Part shown: in pieces, positions 1 through 9,999 of the stretch
Numbering within the stretch: position 1 is the first letter of the stretch
Layout of the letters: each line of letters begins with the position of its first letter
Source: Asterella californica
Lineage: Eukaryota > Streptophyta > Marchantiopsida > Marchantiales > Aytoniaceae
Assembly: GCA_036924285.1 (NCBI GenBank)
Contig: JAYKYS010000007.1
Location: 5,890,001 to 5,954,000, forward strand
Length of the DNA: 64,000 nucleotides
Direction of reading: 5' to 3'
Notes under the pieces: generated by a model
What the model was told of the DNA's origin: nothing
The model's database searches: none
What the model saw: the letters and a program-made list of their open reading frames with translations, nothing else
Translations under genes and position numbers: made by a program

Positions 1-1550
1 GATGAAGATATAGTAACCAAAACCACTTTTTGTATAACAGTTTCTCAGTTCTATAAAAGCAAACCCACAAAATAATTTCTTTGTGGTTCACCCGGAGCAC
101 TTGTAGTCATACTCTAGCTTTCAGAAAACTGATATTTTTATTAGTCTATTACTTTTTAGTTTAACAATTTATAGATATTCAAGAATTATTGATCTCTTTT
201 TAAAATGAAGCACTTGTATTTTATAAACAAATTATTCGTCGTTCAACATCCCAGAAAACGTTTAGTGCTACTATCACTTTATAGGAGACACTTGAGTTCT
301 TCACGGTTCAAACCTTGAGTACGACTACAAGTGCTCAAGGTCACCGAGTATTATTTCACTGAACTGAGAAATTTAACCGGTATGTGAAAACTACTTTGGT
401 GATTAATATTACATATTCATCCCAACCCAAAATCATTTCTACTCTCAAAGTTATAGAAAAATATACATATAAATTGAATATTTAAGAAAAATTGATTATA
501 CTTAATAAACTGAAAAAGCTACACATACATTCAATTTTGCACATATGTGTCATTGAGAATTTATCTTGAGAAAAAATAGTTTTTATTTTTGAAACTGAAA
601 GAGAATTATTTCTTTGAGTATTAAACTTCTTGACAGAAAAATTTCACTACAGAAACGACTGAAAGGCAAGTAAAAAACGGCAGCAGATCCTGGCTGAACT
701 AAAAACTCCCCCCTCCAAGCAGGAATATTCGAGTAAGGTTAGTCTCTTTGACACCTCCTAATATCTTTATGGTGCATCTCTTTTCCATCTTCAGATGGAA
801 GCGACGAATATGCATCCAGAGTCACGTTTTGACAGAGGAAAAGAAAACAAACTTTGGTTGAGATGAGAAATCGATCAAAATAAATGGCTTTCAACTGGTA
901 GTTTTTTCGATTATTTTTGTTCCTGGAATATAAATCCTGCAGACAACAGGTAAGTATCTGGAATGACAATCTATGTTTGAATGAAATTCTTGGACTATAT
1001 CTTTACGTATTTATGTATATTATGTATATAATATATGTATCATATATAGACTATGTAAACACCAAACTGTTTAAAACGGAATCATTTAGAGAAAATCTTA
1101 ACCCAAAAATTTTTGGAGTACTGATAGAGAAATGTTGAAATGAAGATTTCTGGGTTTGTGGAAACAAAAATAATCATTTCTTCATACTCAAACACAGGAA
1201 AAAAATTCATCATTGTGCATGGTGTAGAAGTAGTCATATATACACACAAACTTCAGTTAGTGGTGTAAACATGCGCAGCTTCCGCTTACACCTGTGGAAA
1301 GGCATTCTTAATGTAGATTATATCCTCACCAAAATGCCTCACTGTTCAGATATCCTGAATCAGATACACAAACATGTTTCACCAGATCGCGTACATGTTA
1401 ATTAAGCTATTTCTGATCGACTGTAACTTAGAGTCACTAACGAAAAAGATGAAGATTGCAAGGCTTGGTCATAAATAAATTAAAAAACTTTTGAGAAGCA
1501 AACTGTCATGAAAAGTTCGTATCTAGCATGCTAGTCAAAGAATTAAAATC
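1..1550. other. AT-rich stretch without a recognisable gene
   Basis: No reading frame here resembles a known family. The DNA is AT-rich, with a short AT/TA-rich run near 1008-1050. An imperfect inverted repeat of about 30 bp pairs 83-113 with 319-350; both arms carry the core GAGCACTTGTAGTC (second arm in reverse). A sequence similar to the left arm and its right flank (85-160) recurs at about 11636-11710, so both may belong to one old repeat family. An acceptor-like site near 762-783 and a donor-like site near 949-955 occur on the plus strand, but no convincing exon lies between them. Confidence 0.5.
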
Positions 1551-2316
1551 TTAGAAAACTTCGTTGGTATTCTGTACCTTCTCTGTTTCTTCAATAATCG
1601 CATCCTTGTTCGCATTCATCAGACTGAGCATGGGTTCTGTTCTCTGTAATAGAAGAGAAAACCAAACCATAATTAAATTGGAGATATATTAACTTACTGT
1701 AAAATGTATGCAGATGTGCATAAAACAAGTCAAAAAAGGAAACTGATATAGAACTTCAAGGTATATGTACGTACGCACCTTAACAATGACTTGTTTGACT
1801 TTGTTGGAAGAAGCATTCAGATGCTCATTTTCTTTGTCATCTGAGAATTTCACTTTTTTCTGTTCAACAGAACACTGAATCATAGTTACATTATCTACCA
1901 CTCGAATGGAAACTCCAAGTGCTCCGTCGATAGAATTATAAATACTTGTTAGTTCTCGTTTTCCTCGAGGAGGAACAACGCTCATGCTCTCTAGCAACTT
2001 CACGACTCTGTTAACCCTAACAATCAAAAGACTCTTTGTCACCTCCACGTAAGATGTACCGGGAAAGTTCTTATGATATTCTTGATACAAAAGTGTTAGA
2101 AGAATTTTAGTGCAAAAATCTGTTATGATATGTTCTTCTACTAGCCATATTACCGACAACTGGTTGATGCGTCTTACTCTTACTGGTAATGTCAGTCAAG
2201 CCCAAGGTTGACAAAAAACTTTTGAACTGTCGAGGTTGACCAAGTCGTGAAGTTGCTGGAGGAGAACGACTAAGTAGATTTCTGACCTGAAGGTCGTCTA
2301 AGCGGGAAGTGTCCAT
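1551..2316 (-). CDS. Small spliced gene, unknown product (possible winged-helix)
   Basis: Three exons on the minus strand give one 188-aa frame: exon 1 2316-2184, exon 2 2119-1779, exon 3 1643-1551 (stop TAA). The introns are 64 bp (begins GTAAGA, ends AACAG) and 135 bp (begins GTGCGT, ends ATTACAG). Exon phases match exactly (133 nt, 341 nt, 93 nt), which is strong support for a real gene. The ATG at 2316 sits in a good context (AGGATGGAC). The N-terminus is Ser/Arg/Pro-rich. Residues about 45-110 look helical and contain RVVKLLESMSVVPPRGKRE, which weakly recalls the recognition helix and wing of E2F/DEL winged-helix domains (inference only). The C-terminus is acidic and Lys-rich. A further exon may lie upstream: an open frame from about 2508 on the same strand and in the same phase is separated by two TGA codons. 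I do not recognise the family. Confidence 0.5.
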
Positions 2317-2973
2317 CCTCACTTGTACGATTGTCTCACTTGAAACGGAGGAAACTGGTACCCATCATCAATTCTTTCTACCAGTATTGGGCAAACTTTC
2401 CTCGCAAACGGATTGGAACTGGTTCGAAAACGTCTCCGTCAGTAAATCTCTAACTCCCGGATTCCCGGGCTTCACACTGCAGTTCGAAAGTTCCTTCACT
2501 TTCTGCATACTCTTACCGCGGTGGACATTTGAGGCTTACAGGTTTAAACCTTAACTGAGACATCCTGTACATGTTAGGGGGTCTCTAACATCGATCGTAA
2601 AGTAGAGAAACGTCAATATGCATCCAAAGCGTACTTTCGGCCGAGAGCCGGAAGACGACAAGCGGGAATGGCGGGATATTTACGGTTGGCGTAGAGCGCA
2701 GGTAGGCAGGCGTTAGGTCATTTTCGAAAATGTTGGTTCTCAGGTGGTCTAAATCGACTTAAATCGGCATGGGTGTTATAAAAGAGATATAAATGTTAAA
2801 CAAAAAGTTTTCAATACTTATAAAATAAATTTATTATTTCTATATATGTTATATGTTAAATGAGAAGTACATGCCAGAAGTTACGGACAAAACCCATAAA
2901 CGAAGTAGGTCAGAGCGCGCACTGGAGAAAATAACTCCGGGCTAGAGCGTAGCCTTTAAACAGTTTTTGTGAA
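2317..2973. other. Upstream region of the small gene, no other gene seen
   Basis: It holds the presumed promoter of the minus-strand gene and a short open frame on the same strand (about 2508-2375) that could be an extra 5' exon. From about 2780 the sequence becomes AT-rich and, around 2880-2930, shares the words ACAAAACCCATAA and GCGCGC-like runs with 25680-25720, ahead of the hairpins at both places. Confidence 0.4.
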
Positions 2974-3031
2974 CAGATTAATTTATCACCTAACCCTTCC
3001 TGCCGGAAGGGTTAGGTGATAAATTAATCTG
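2974..3031. repeat. Perfect 27-bp stem-loop
   Basis: A perfect inverted repeat: arm 2974-3000, loop TGCC (3001-3004), arm 3005-3031. The inner half of the stem is CCTAACCCTTCC pairing with GGAAGGGTTAGG. The same inner stem with a GGTC loop recurs at 25777-25830. It is too AT-rich at its base and too isolated from any gene to be a convincing terminator, so I read it as part of a foldback or MITE-like repeat. Confidence 0.85.
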
Positions 3032-3032
3032 C

Positions 3033-3081
3033 CCTTGCATTATCACCTGCTTCCGAACTTGGAAGCAGTGATAATGCAAGG
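3033..3081. repeat. Second stem-loop beside the first
   Basis: The arms 3033-3054 and 3061-3081 pair over about 21 bp with one bulged base; the loop is GAACTT. The stem ends CTGCTTCC/GGAAGCAG. It begins two bases after the hairpin at 2974-3031. The pair of hairpins corresponds to the left half of the four-hairpin structure at 25777-26048. Confidence 0.8.
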
Positions 3082-3221
3082 AAGTCTAGATAACTATGGC
3101 TAGATAAAAGGTTTGTTGGCCGTAAACTTTCAAATATAATCAGTCAGACATAGAACTATGAGTACCGTTACAGGAGTACCGTTAAGATAAATAAATGCTT
3201 TACCTAAATCAGGACTTGGGT

Positions 3222-4253
3222 CAGCTTTTTACTCCCTCAGTCCCCCGCAGGAACGTTAGAGCTCCCTAAGTCCCTCGAAGTTGAAATTTTTTTCCTCAGT
3301 CCTTTGACCGATAACAAGCAGTTTTACTTCCCGGTCTAACCTGTTTTGGTAAAATCAAAGTTCGCCTATAACTGCGTGGGTGCGAGTACCGGTGATCCTC
3401 CTTAGTTTTAGCGGGAGTAGACGTTTTTGCTTAAACAGCACCAGCAGACAATAATACAAGTTAAACGACACCACAGTCAAATTATTTAGTTGAACATCAC
3501 CCGGTAAAGTTAACTAACTCGGGCGTCAGTATTCCGGTGGCGTAACATCTCGATGGTTTCCCTCGTCCAACCGATTTATTAATGTTGCGGAGGAGTCCCC
3601 GGTATTCCATTCCGATGACCCAGAAGAATAACAACGTATTGTAATTTAAAACATCCGGTTTTTCTCACAGCGTTCTCACACGCGTGAGATTCGCACGTGC
3701 AAATAGAAAATAACAACCTCCTGTTATTTAAATCTATTTTCTGATAAGGTTTTTTTTGCAGAAGAGCCCCCAATGTTAAACGCGTGCGAAAATGTAAATA
3801 ACATCATGTTGTTATTTATTTCTGATAAGGGTTATTTCCGAAAAGAGCCCCGGGTGTTCACACGTGTGCACTGTAAATAACAGAATGTTGTTATTACATT
3901 TATAGGTCTTTTAATAACAAGATGTTGTTATTTTCGCTTAGCATATTGTTCTGGATCGGAATTTGCCTTCACCCAATCGAAGGCGAAGTTCGATAAATAC
4001 GGGAGTCCTTGCCCCACGGTCCCGAAGCCACTCGTCCTTCACACATCCTCAGTCTCGTGAAGCCTCACCCGCTCTGCAGTGTACACTGTAGAACGCAGTT
4101 CAGCCCCCGATTTGCCGGTGCCTCCTTGTTTCAACTATGACTGCAGTAGCTACCGGGACTCCTGCCGGTAAGGGACTGAGGAAGAAAATCTCAACTGCGA
4201 GGGACTTAGGGAGCTCTAACGTTCCTGCGGGGGACTGAGGGAGTAAAAAGCTG
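3222..4253. mobile_element. Non-autonomous Mutator-like (MULE) transposon
   Basis: Terminal inverted repeats of about 89 bp (3222-3310 and 4165-4253) begin CAGCTTTTTACTCCCTCAG and are nearly identical for their outer 70 bp. They are flanked by an exact 10-bp direct repeat GGACTTGGGT (3212-3221 and 4254-4263). Long TIRs with a 9-11 bp target duplication are the hallmark of Mutator-like elements; a hAT element would give 8 bp. At 1,032 bp it carries no transposase frame, so it must have moved in trans. The interior has four short palindromic units with the core TGTTGTTATT (about 3705-3935). The perfect target duplication suggests a fairly recent insertion. Confidence 0.85.
3705..3935. repeat. 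Array of AATAACA...TGTTGTTATT palindromes inside the MULE
   Basis: Four palindromic units occur near 3709-3728, 3797-3819, 3876-3897 and 3913-3932, each pairing AATAACA with TGTTGTTATT around 2-3 variable bases. Between them the words GAAGAGCCCC / GAAAAGAGCCCC and CTGATAAGG(T/G)TT repeat. They may be subterminal transposase-binding sites or a decayed tandem repeat; which of the two cannot be told from sequence. Confidence 0.6.
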
Positions 4254-4311
4254 GGACTTGGGTCTGCCAACGACTTGTAAACTCTGATTATAGAGACTAA
4301 CGTGTGCGCGA

Positions 4312-4420
4312 GTAATGAACGAACGTTTATAACCGGCAGTTTATATTCGATATCTTTTACGGAAGTTATTTATTTATATCATAACGAACGAACGTTTATA
4401 TTCGATATCTTTTACGGAAG
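4312..4420 (+). repeat. Short direct repeat
   Basis: ACGAACGTTTATA followed by ATTCGATATCTTTTACGGAA occurs at about 4318-4366 and again at about 4386-4422. The first copy carries a short extra stretch (ACCGGCAGTTTAT). This is a local duplication of about 35-50 bp in DNA with no gene. Confidence 0.7.
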
Positions 4421-6724
4421 TTCACGTTGATTTCAAGCACATTCTGGATTCTCTCACTGATTCAGACTATTTTAAAACCAAGTATTCCGGTTTTCTAGGT
4501 TTTGGCGCGGTTCATCTCTCCTCCAGTTCTACAGAGATATCCCAGCAAACTCTCTTTTGATTACCTGCAGTCCTCACGTGATTCCGAGAACTATATCTCT
4601 GCATGCATTCGACAGTCCTCAGATTCCCGCCTTGATACCCTTGGGACTCCCTGAAACCTCTACAGCTGAATCCGAACCGGTAGTCTAGAAAAGAGCGGAG
4701 GCAAAGCGCTCCTTGTTGAATCAAAGTCCGTTAGGATGGTAAAGTGTAAAACAGAAAGGTTTGCGGTTCCCAATGATCACAAGTACTACGGTAGTACTCC
4801 AGTATCTAGATACCAATCAAGGCTAACAAAGAACTGATGAAGGCTGAGACACATGAACTCAACCTTTTTTTGGTTCCCTGACCCCTCCAATTACGTCGAG
4901 AGAAACTTCACAGCAGCATGTTTCATGCGAGGGAAGAGGGGGAACAAGCGACCCAATGAATAGCAAACGGATGGGAAGACCCCATCAAGCCTCACAAGGG
5001 AAAGAAGGACCCGAAGGGCCCTAAACCCTAAACCCGAGGGAAAAGCATTCGTGGCAGTGCTCGGGGTAAAATTTTTGTGTTATCAGAAATATCCGAGGGT
5101 AATGAATGAGACTCGGTTTATACCGCAGTGACACAAACGTCAGCGCAGTTTCCAGTGTTGGTTACTGCGCAGTCGTTGTTTTTTTTTAGAATTTTAGTAA
5201 AGTCACAAAAGTTTAGGGTCGCAAAAGTCGCAAGAAGTCCGCGCATCATGATTATCACGGTATTTTTCAGTTTACAAAAGTTTTAAATTTGAAATTGCGA
5301 GAGTAGTTTTGGAAGAAGATACCTCCTTATCACCACGCATCTCTTGCTAATAGTTTCCACTTATCAGGTATGGAGAAGAAAACCAGTTTTAAATTCTTGC
5401 GTAGCACGTTATTTAATTATTATAATAGATCATTTATTGTTATGTTATTTTTACTTATGAAAGTCCGTCAGACCATAATCTTAACCTAACTTTTAAAATT
5501 TCCAACCGGTGGAGAATTCAAAGGATGCCGGTTAGTCACTGGTTCATGGACGATAGATTAGAGAGGAATCTGAGGTAAAGTAGTGTCATGAGCTACCATC
5601 GTTCCGCTAGGAAAATGCCTCGAGCCTGACACGAGGCGGTTGAAACCTCAAGCAATGCTCCCCGATGTGCTGCCGAACCGGCTGCCCAAGTTCCCTAGAG
5701 GTACATTGTTAGTACCCTACTCGCAGTGGTAAAATAAAGTAGAAGGGTTCACATCCTAGCGTCTCATGTTGTCCCTCGTCGCAATTTATCGATAGAGTAG
5801 AAATTGTAATGTATGCTGCCCCGGCTGCTGATTAGGGTATATTTATGTTCATATATGATAAACTGATACTATGAGTCATATTTGAATTCTTGGTGCTTCC
5901 GTTTGCTGATTAAGGTAACACATTGTTTAGTCTTAGCGTTCTTGTCATCTGATTTTAGTATCAGTGTAATAAACTCTTCCCTAAAAATTTATCGCTTGTA
6001 AGCGATAATAGGCAGGCTACAAAGAGCTCTTTGTACGAAATGTTCTTATTCTATAATATGATTACAATGGGTACTCATTTGCGAGTCTACTAAAACCGTG
6101 TAATGGTCCGTTTCTTGAATCGGTTCTTTTGATTTCCTTTGATCAAAAGAACGGTTACACATCTGACATGTCGTCCATGTGGAAGTACAACAGACTTACT
6201 CTAACGGATGATTCTTCAACATGTTCAACTACAACGAGAACAGCGATTAATCGTTGCCGAGACTATAAATTATACAGATCATCTTTATCGATAACGGTCA
6301 AGTTTCTCAGCTCTTTGGAAGTTAACCGGCAAATAATGTCTTCTGAGTTATCAGTCATACCCAAAGGTTTAATCTATCGTTGTTTAATGAGAACTATTAT
6401 TTGTTAGATCCAAATAATAGTAAATAATCACTATGGCACTCTTCTTGACCAATTCTCTGAACTTTATCTCCACCAGGAGAGAGTAGGACTCTGTCTCGTC
6501 TTCGTCTTGTTCGCTTGGTTTTGTCTTCTTCCTGGACGATAGGCCCTTCTCCTTGGAGTGCTGTAAGTCAACCTAATATCTCGGTGGAGGCTGAGACCTA
6601 AGAAGACAACCGCTTTCCTGTTTTGTCCTTGTTCAACTGATACTAGCCGTTGATGATGAGGATTTAGAGTTGCAGTATAGACGCGTTCAATACCTCGGAC
6701 TTAAACACGTGTCTTTCAGGGAAA
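4421..6724. other. Intergenic stretch, no gene recognised
   Basis: I see no reading frame with family resemblance. A short telomere-like run (CCCTAAA twice plus CCC) lies at 5019-5035. Several short CpG-containing words recur, but there is no clear TIR or LTR. Confidence 0.4.
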
Positions 6725-6905
6725 CTGAAGGAACCCTCTCTTCTCATTGAGGCAATTGGAGCGAGTGAAGCGAGTACGCGAGCTTCTCATTGGCAAGACT
6801 GTAGTCCAGTGAAGCGAATACACTGAAGGAACCGTCTCTTCTCATTGTGAAGATTGTAGCGAGTGAAACGAGTACGCGAGCTTCTCATTGGCAAGACTGT
6901 AGTGG
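6725..6905 (+). repeat. Two-copy tandem repeat, 98-bp period
   Basis: Copies start at 6725 and 6823 with CTGAAGGAACC(C/G)TCTCTTC. Both contain GCGAGTGAA(G/A)CGAGTACGCG and end with TTGGCAAGACTGTAGT. Copy identity is high but not perfect. No gene is associated. Confidence 0.75.
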
Positions 6906-7644
6906 TTCATTCAGACGAGGTTCGAAGATTTATCAGGTGAGTCGCTGCATCCAAATATCCATGCATTTCGCTAGCAGCACCATCGCGTACCCAGAACATT
7001 ATACGTTGAGTAACTACCCGACCATCACGCGGTTATGAGAGCGTGGTGTTTCCAGGGGGTGATGAGGTTCTGATCTCGGTGTTCTGTACGGTGGGACGTG
7101 TGTGTCTGGGAGGACTGATCTTATGATGTCTGTACGTGTAGCTGAATCTGACGGGTACTTCTACACTCAGCTGGCACATGCGGGTGAGGATCGATATAGT
7201 GAATCAATGATAGACGTATCGGCGTAGGATAGTATTGGGTGATTGCTTGTTTTTCTCTCAAACTAGCAATCAGTTTACGCTTTCTGATTGAGGCTTAGGT
7301 AGATCGTGTACGTCTTCAGTTTTCGGCATCTCACAGTGGGACCGGACCATCCTGTAGTGCTCCTCGAAGGTAAGTGATATCACGACGGATTAGTTCTCGT
7401 GACTCTCGTGACTCATGATTTCTGATGGCTGTTGCTTGAGGTACCGGTTGCTCATCTTCTTACGTACGCACCCAATGAAGACTTGTAAATTAACTCACTT
7501 CCGAATCACTGTGAGTTGATGTTAATCAGGATAACGTCAATGATGTGCTGATAGTGTCTTGACTTCAATGGAGCACAGGCCTGCTTTCTAAGCTGCTTCT
7601 GTCATGATCATGAATCGAACATGGATGCTATGCTAACTGTTAAA

Positions 7645-7857
7645 GGTTCAAGCTATTTACTCAAAGAAAGAGGGCATCAGTTTTCATCTACGTTTTGGGA
7701 AAGTGTTTTCCATCGTGTATTGTTTCCAATCTTTGATTACGTAAGGCATGCAGTAAAGGATGGGGAAAAGCCAGCTGCTTCGTCAGATCAGTGGCTGCGA
7801 GAGACTTGCATTCACTCTCTGCAGCTACTTTGCGATCTGTTTTCCAGTTTTTACAAG
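7645..7857 (+). pseudogene. Isolated exon of a BIG-type ARF-GEF (Sec7-family exchange factor)
   Basis: Translation contains [19 protein letters not shown], then [15 protein letters not shown], then [17 protein letters not shown] and FYK. This matches the conserved helical HDS region C-terminal to the Sec7 domain in plant BIG proteins (large brefeldin-A-inhibited ARF exchange factors acting at Golgi/TGN), most like the BIG5 type as I know the family. The frame ends in FYK immediately followed by GTAATC at 7858, a donor in phase 0. A plausible acceptor lies at about 7650. I find neither the preceding exons nor the following one (expected to continue with a hydrophobic LLxLLLDC stretch) in the next kilobase, so this looks like a captured or stranded gene fragment. 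The alternative is a live gene with very long introns. Confidence 0.6.
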
Positions 7858-9083
7858 GTAATCGATTCATTTAGTGTATGCGTGAGTGCTGCATGCATGA
7901 TTATAAGGCCTTACAGCTAGACTCCAGGTCTTATTATGCTGGTATGAGATCGCAGCCCTTTGCGCGTACCTTCCTCAAGTGCTTCTTCGCGGCGGAAACT
8001 ATCTTATAGTAGTTATCCTCGTAGTTCAAGACTCTCACTCCTATTTGTGTATTGGAAGGCACTCTTACTTTAGGGGTCTCAACATCGGCCGTAAAAAGTA
8101 GTACATCTAATGAGTGGTTTCATTATTTTTGATGTTTCATTTTCCTGTTTCCTGTTCAAAGTTCAGTTATCGAAGTAATGTGTACTTACTAACACAACTA
8201 GAGTTAACCAAGTAGTGTGTACTTAGTAACACTACTAGAGGAGACGAGAGACGTATCTAAACCTCTGATACTCTATATTAATTTCTCATTATTGTTTCTG
8301 GTCCCGCGTGGGTGTTGGTGTGGAAAGCCTTCGCAATGATGTGAAATCTGTGCTAGTGGATACAGTACGGCGAGGTACTTGATGTCATGAGCGCTGACTT
8401 CATAGCAGCTGGGCTCCAGTTGCTGTGACTTGCTTTGACGAGAGCAGTGATTCCACTGACATGTGACAAGCCAAGGACATCCCTGAACTGAAAGAGAACT
8501 TTGACGTCTGTACAGTAAGGCTCTCCGCCGTGAGGGCTTCAATCGCAGCAGTCACAATCTCATGCCGCCAACATATCTACTCCCGGTTGACCCCAGAGGT
8601 TCGGCAGAGAACCGTGAAGGAAAAGAAAAGTTGGTCTTCTCAGGTTCTTCAGATTCGCCCTTTTATATAAATTCGCAGTTTCTGGACGCCGCCCGGCCCA
8701 TTCTGACCCACTAGCTAGTATGCACCTACTAATGAAATCTGCAGCCTATATCCCAAGATCTTGGCACACGGCCTCACAGAATGTCTGAATTCCCGATCGA
8801 GCTAGCAGCGATACCTGAGAGTGATTTGTGATAGCAAGTTGCAGCGCTTCTGCACAGAGCATGTACTTTGGAGTGCCACAATAGAAGATATAGAGCTCTG
8901 ACAACAAATTTTTCACCATCGTGTGACAGCATGTTCGGGAACGCTCTTCCATTAGAATGGATAGGTCTCAGGTTCGATTTTCGATTTTCTACTCTGTTTA
9001 GAAATTTTGCCTATGGGTTGATCATCTCTGGACCTACCACCACGCTGGTTTGGGTTATACTTCTTTGGACCATCCAGACCGCC
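7858..9083. other. Intergenic stretch after the BIG exon
   Basis: No further BIG exon was recognised on either strand. A 69-codon open frame on the minus strand (8952-8746) has no family resemblance. Short duplicated words (GTAATGTGTACTTA... and GTAGTGTGTACTTA...) occur at about 8171-8235. Confidence 0.35.
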
Positions 9084-9206
9084 CCCTTTGCAAGGGAGAC
9101 CATATATCCTTATACCCTCCGCTACCCTAACCCCCGACTCGGATCCCTTTGCAAGGGAGACTTTATATCCTTATACCCTCCGCTACCCTAACCCCCGACC
9201 CGGATC
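9084..9206 (+). repeat. Two-copy tandem repeat, 61-bp period
   Basis: The copies start at 9084 and 9145 with CCCTTTGCAAGGGAGAC and contain ATATCCTTATACCCTCCGCT and ACCCTAACCCCCGAC. Only a few bases differ, indicating a recent duplication. CCCTTTGCAAGGG is itself a near palindrome. Confidence 0.85.
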
Positions 9207-9738
9207 AGCAAGGGTTTAGATGGTATAAATTTCCGAAGAAGTTCTCCCTTGTTTATTGCAAAGTGGCCCGTGCCTTCGAGAAGTAAAATGGAGCGCTTCT
9301 ACACGAAGCCTGTTACCTGACTTTATCAAAATAATAATCAAATCGACTATTCTAATCTCAATGCTGTCTCTAGGAACTGATGTCTTCTTTAGGTACTGAT
9401 GCGTAGATTGATTGTTGATTGATTTCATCTAAGTTATGTTAATCTCTCTTGTTGTTTTTGTTTATTGCATGTAAGTTTCTTCAGTGTTTTATGTTAATTT
9501 TGAAGTCGGAGTATCGAAGCTGATAACACGGAGATTGTATCAGTCTTCGAATCATAGAAACTTTGAGGTAACTTTTATCAACCCTCGTTGTTTTTTGCTG
9601 CATTATAGCGTATGTTTAGCGTTATGCATTATAGCGTATATTTAGATGATTTTATCTTATATTTGTTATAGATTTTATGTAATTTTAGAAAAAAAAATAC
9701 AAAGTATAATTTTTATTTATTAATATTTCTGTGGAAAA

Positions 9739-9950
9739 TAAATGTTTATATAAATCTTTACATTCTAAAGGTATGACCTCAACCGGTCTGCAACGTGAAT
9801 GTCATCGATAATAAACATATATATTCCTCATAAGTATTTAATAAATAAAGTTAAAACATGTTTATCCACATCTTTACATTCTAAGGTAAGACCTTAATTG
9901 GTCTACAGCGTGAATGTTATTGATTGTAAACATATAAATTAAAGTAAATA
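9739..9950 (+). repeat. Two-copy direct repeat upstream of the dioxygenase ORF, 116-bp period
   Basis: TCTTTACATTCTAA begins at 9755 and 9871. It is followed in both copies by a diverged GGTA(T/A)GACCT...GGTCT(G/A)CA...CGTGAATGT and AAACATATA. The surrounding 9540-10000 is strongly AT-rich. The repeat may belong to the element that carries the downstream ORF. Confidence 0.65.
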
Positions 9951-9999
9951 TTCAAAAAATTAAATTCTAAAATAAAACTAGTTTTTTAGTTTCTTGAAT

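Noticed and set aside
917..1138. Plus-strand frame ending near a donor-like CAG|GTAAGT
   Set aside because: The donor at about 949 is good, but no plausible upstream coding exon or downstream acceptor in frame was found.
2974..3081. Rho-independent-type terminators
   Set aside because: The hairpins have no T-run and the context is eukaryotic; they match a dispersed repeat at 25777.
5019..5035. Telomere-like CCCTAAACCCTAAACCC
   Set aside because: Only two and a half units, within ordinary sequence; a telo-box-like motif can occur by chance and no array follows.
8746..8952. Minus-strand 68-aa frame with a plausible protein-like composition
   Set aside because: No family resemblance, no splice partners found, short length.
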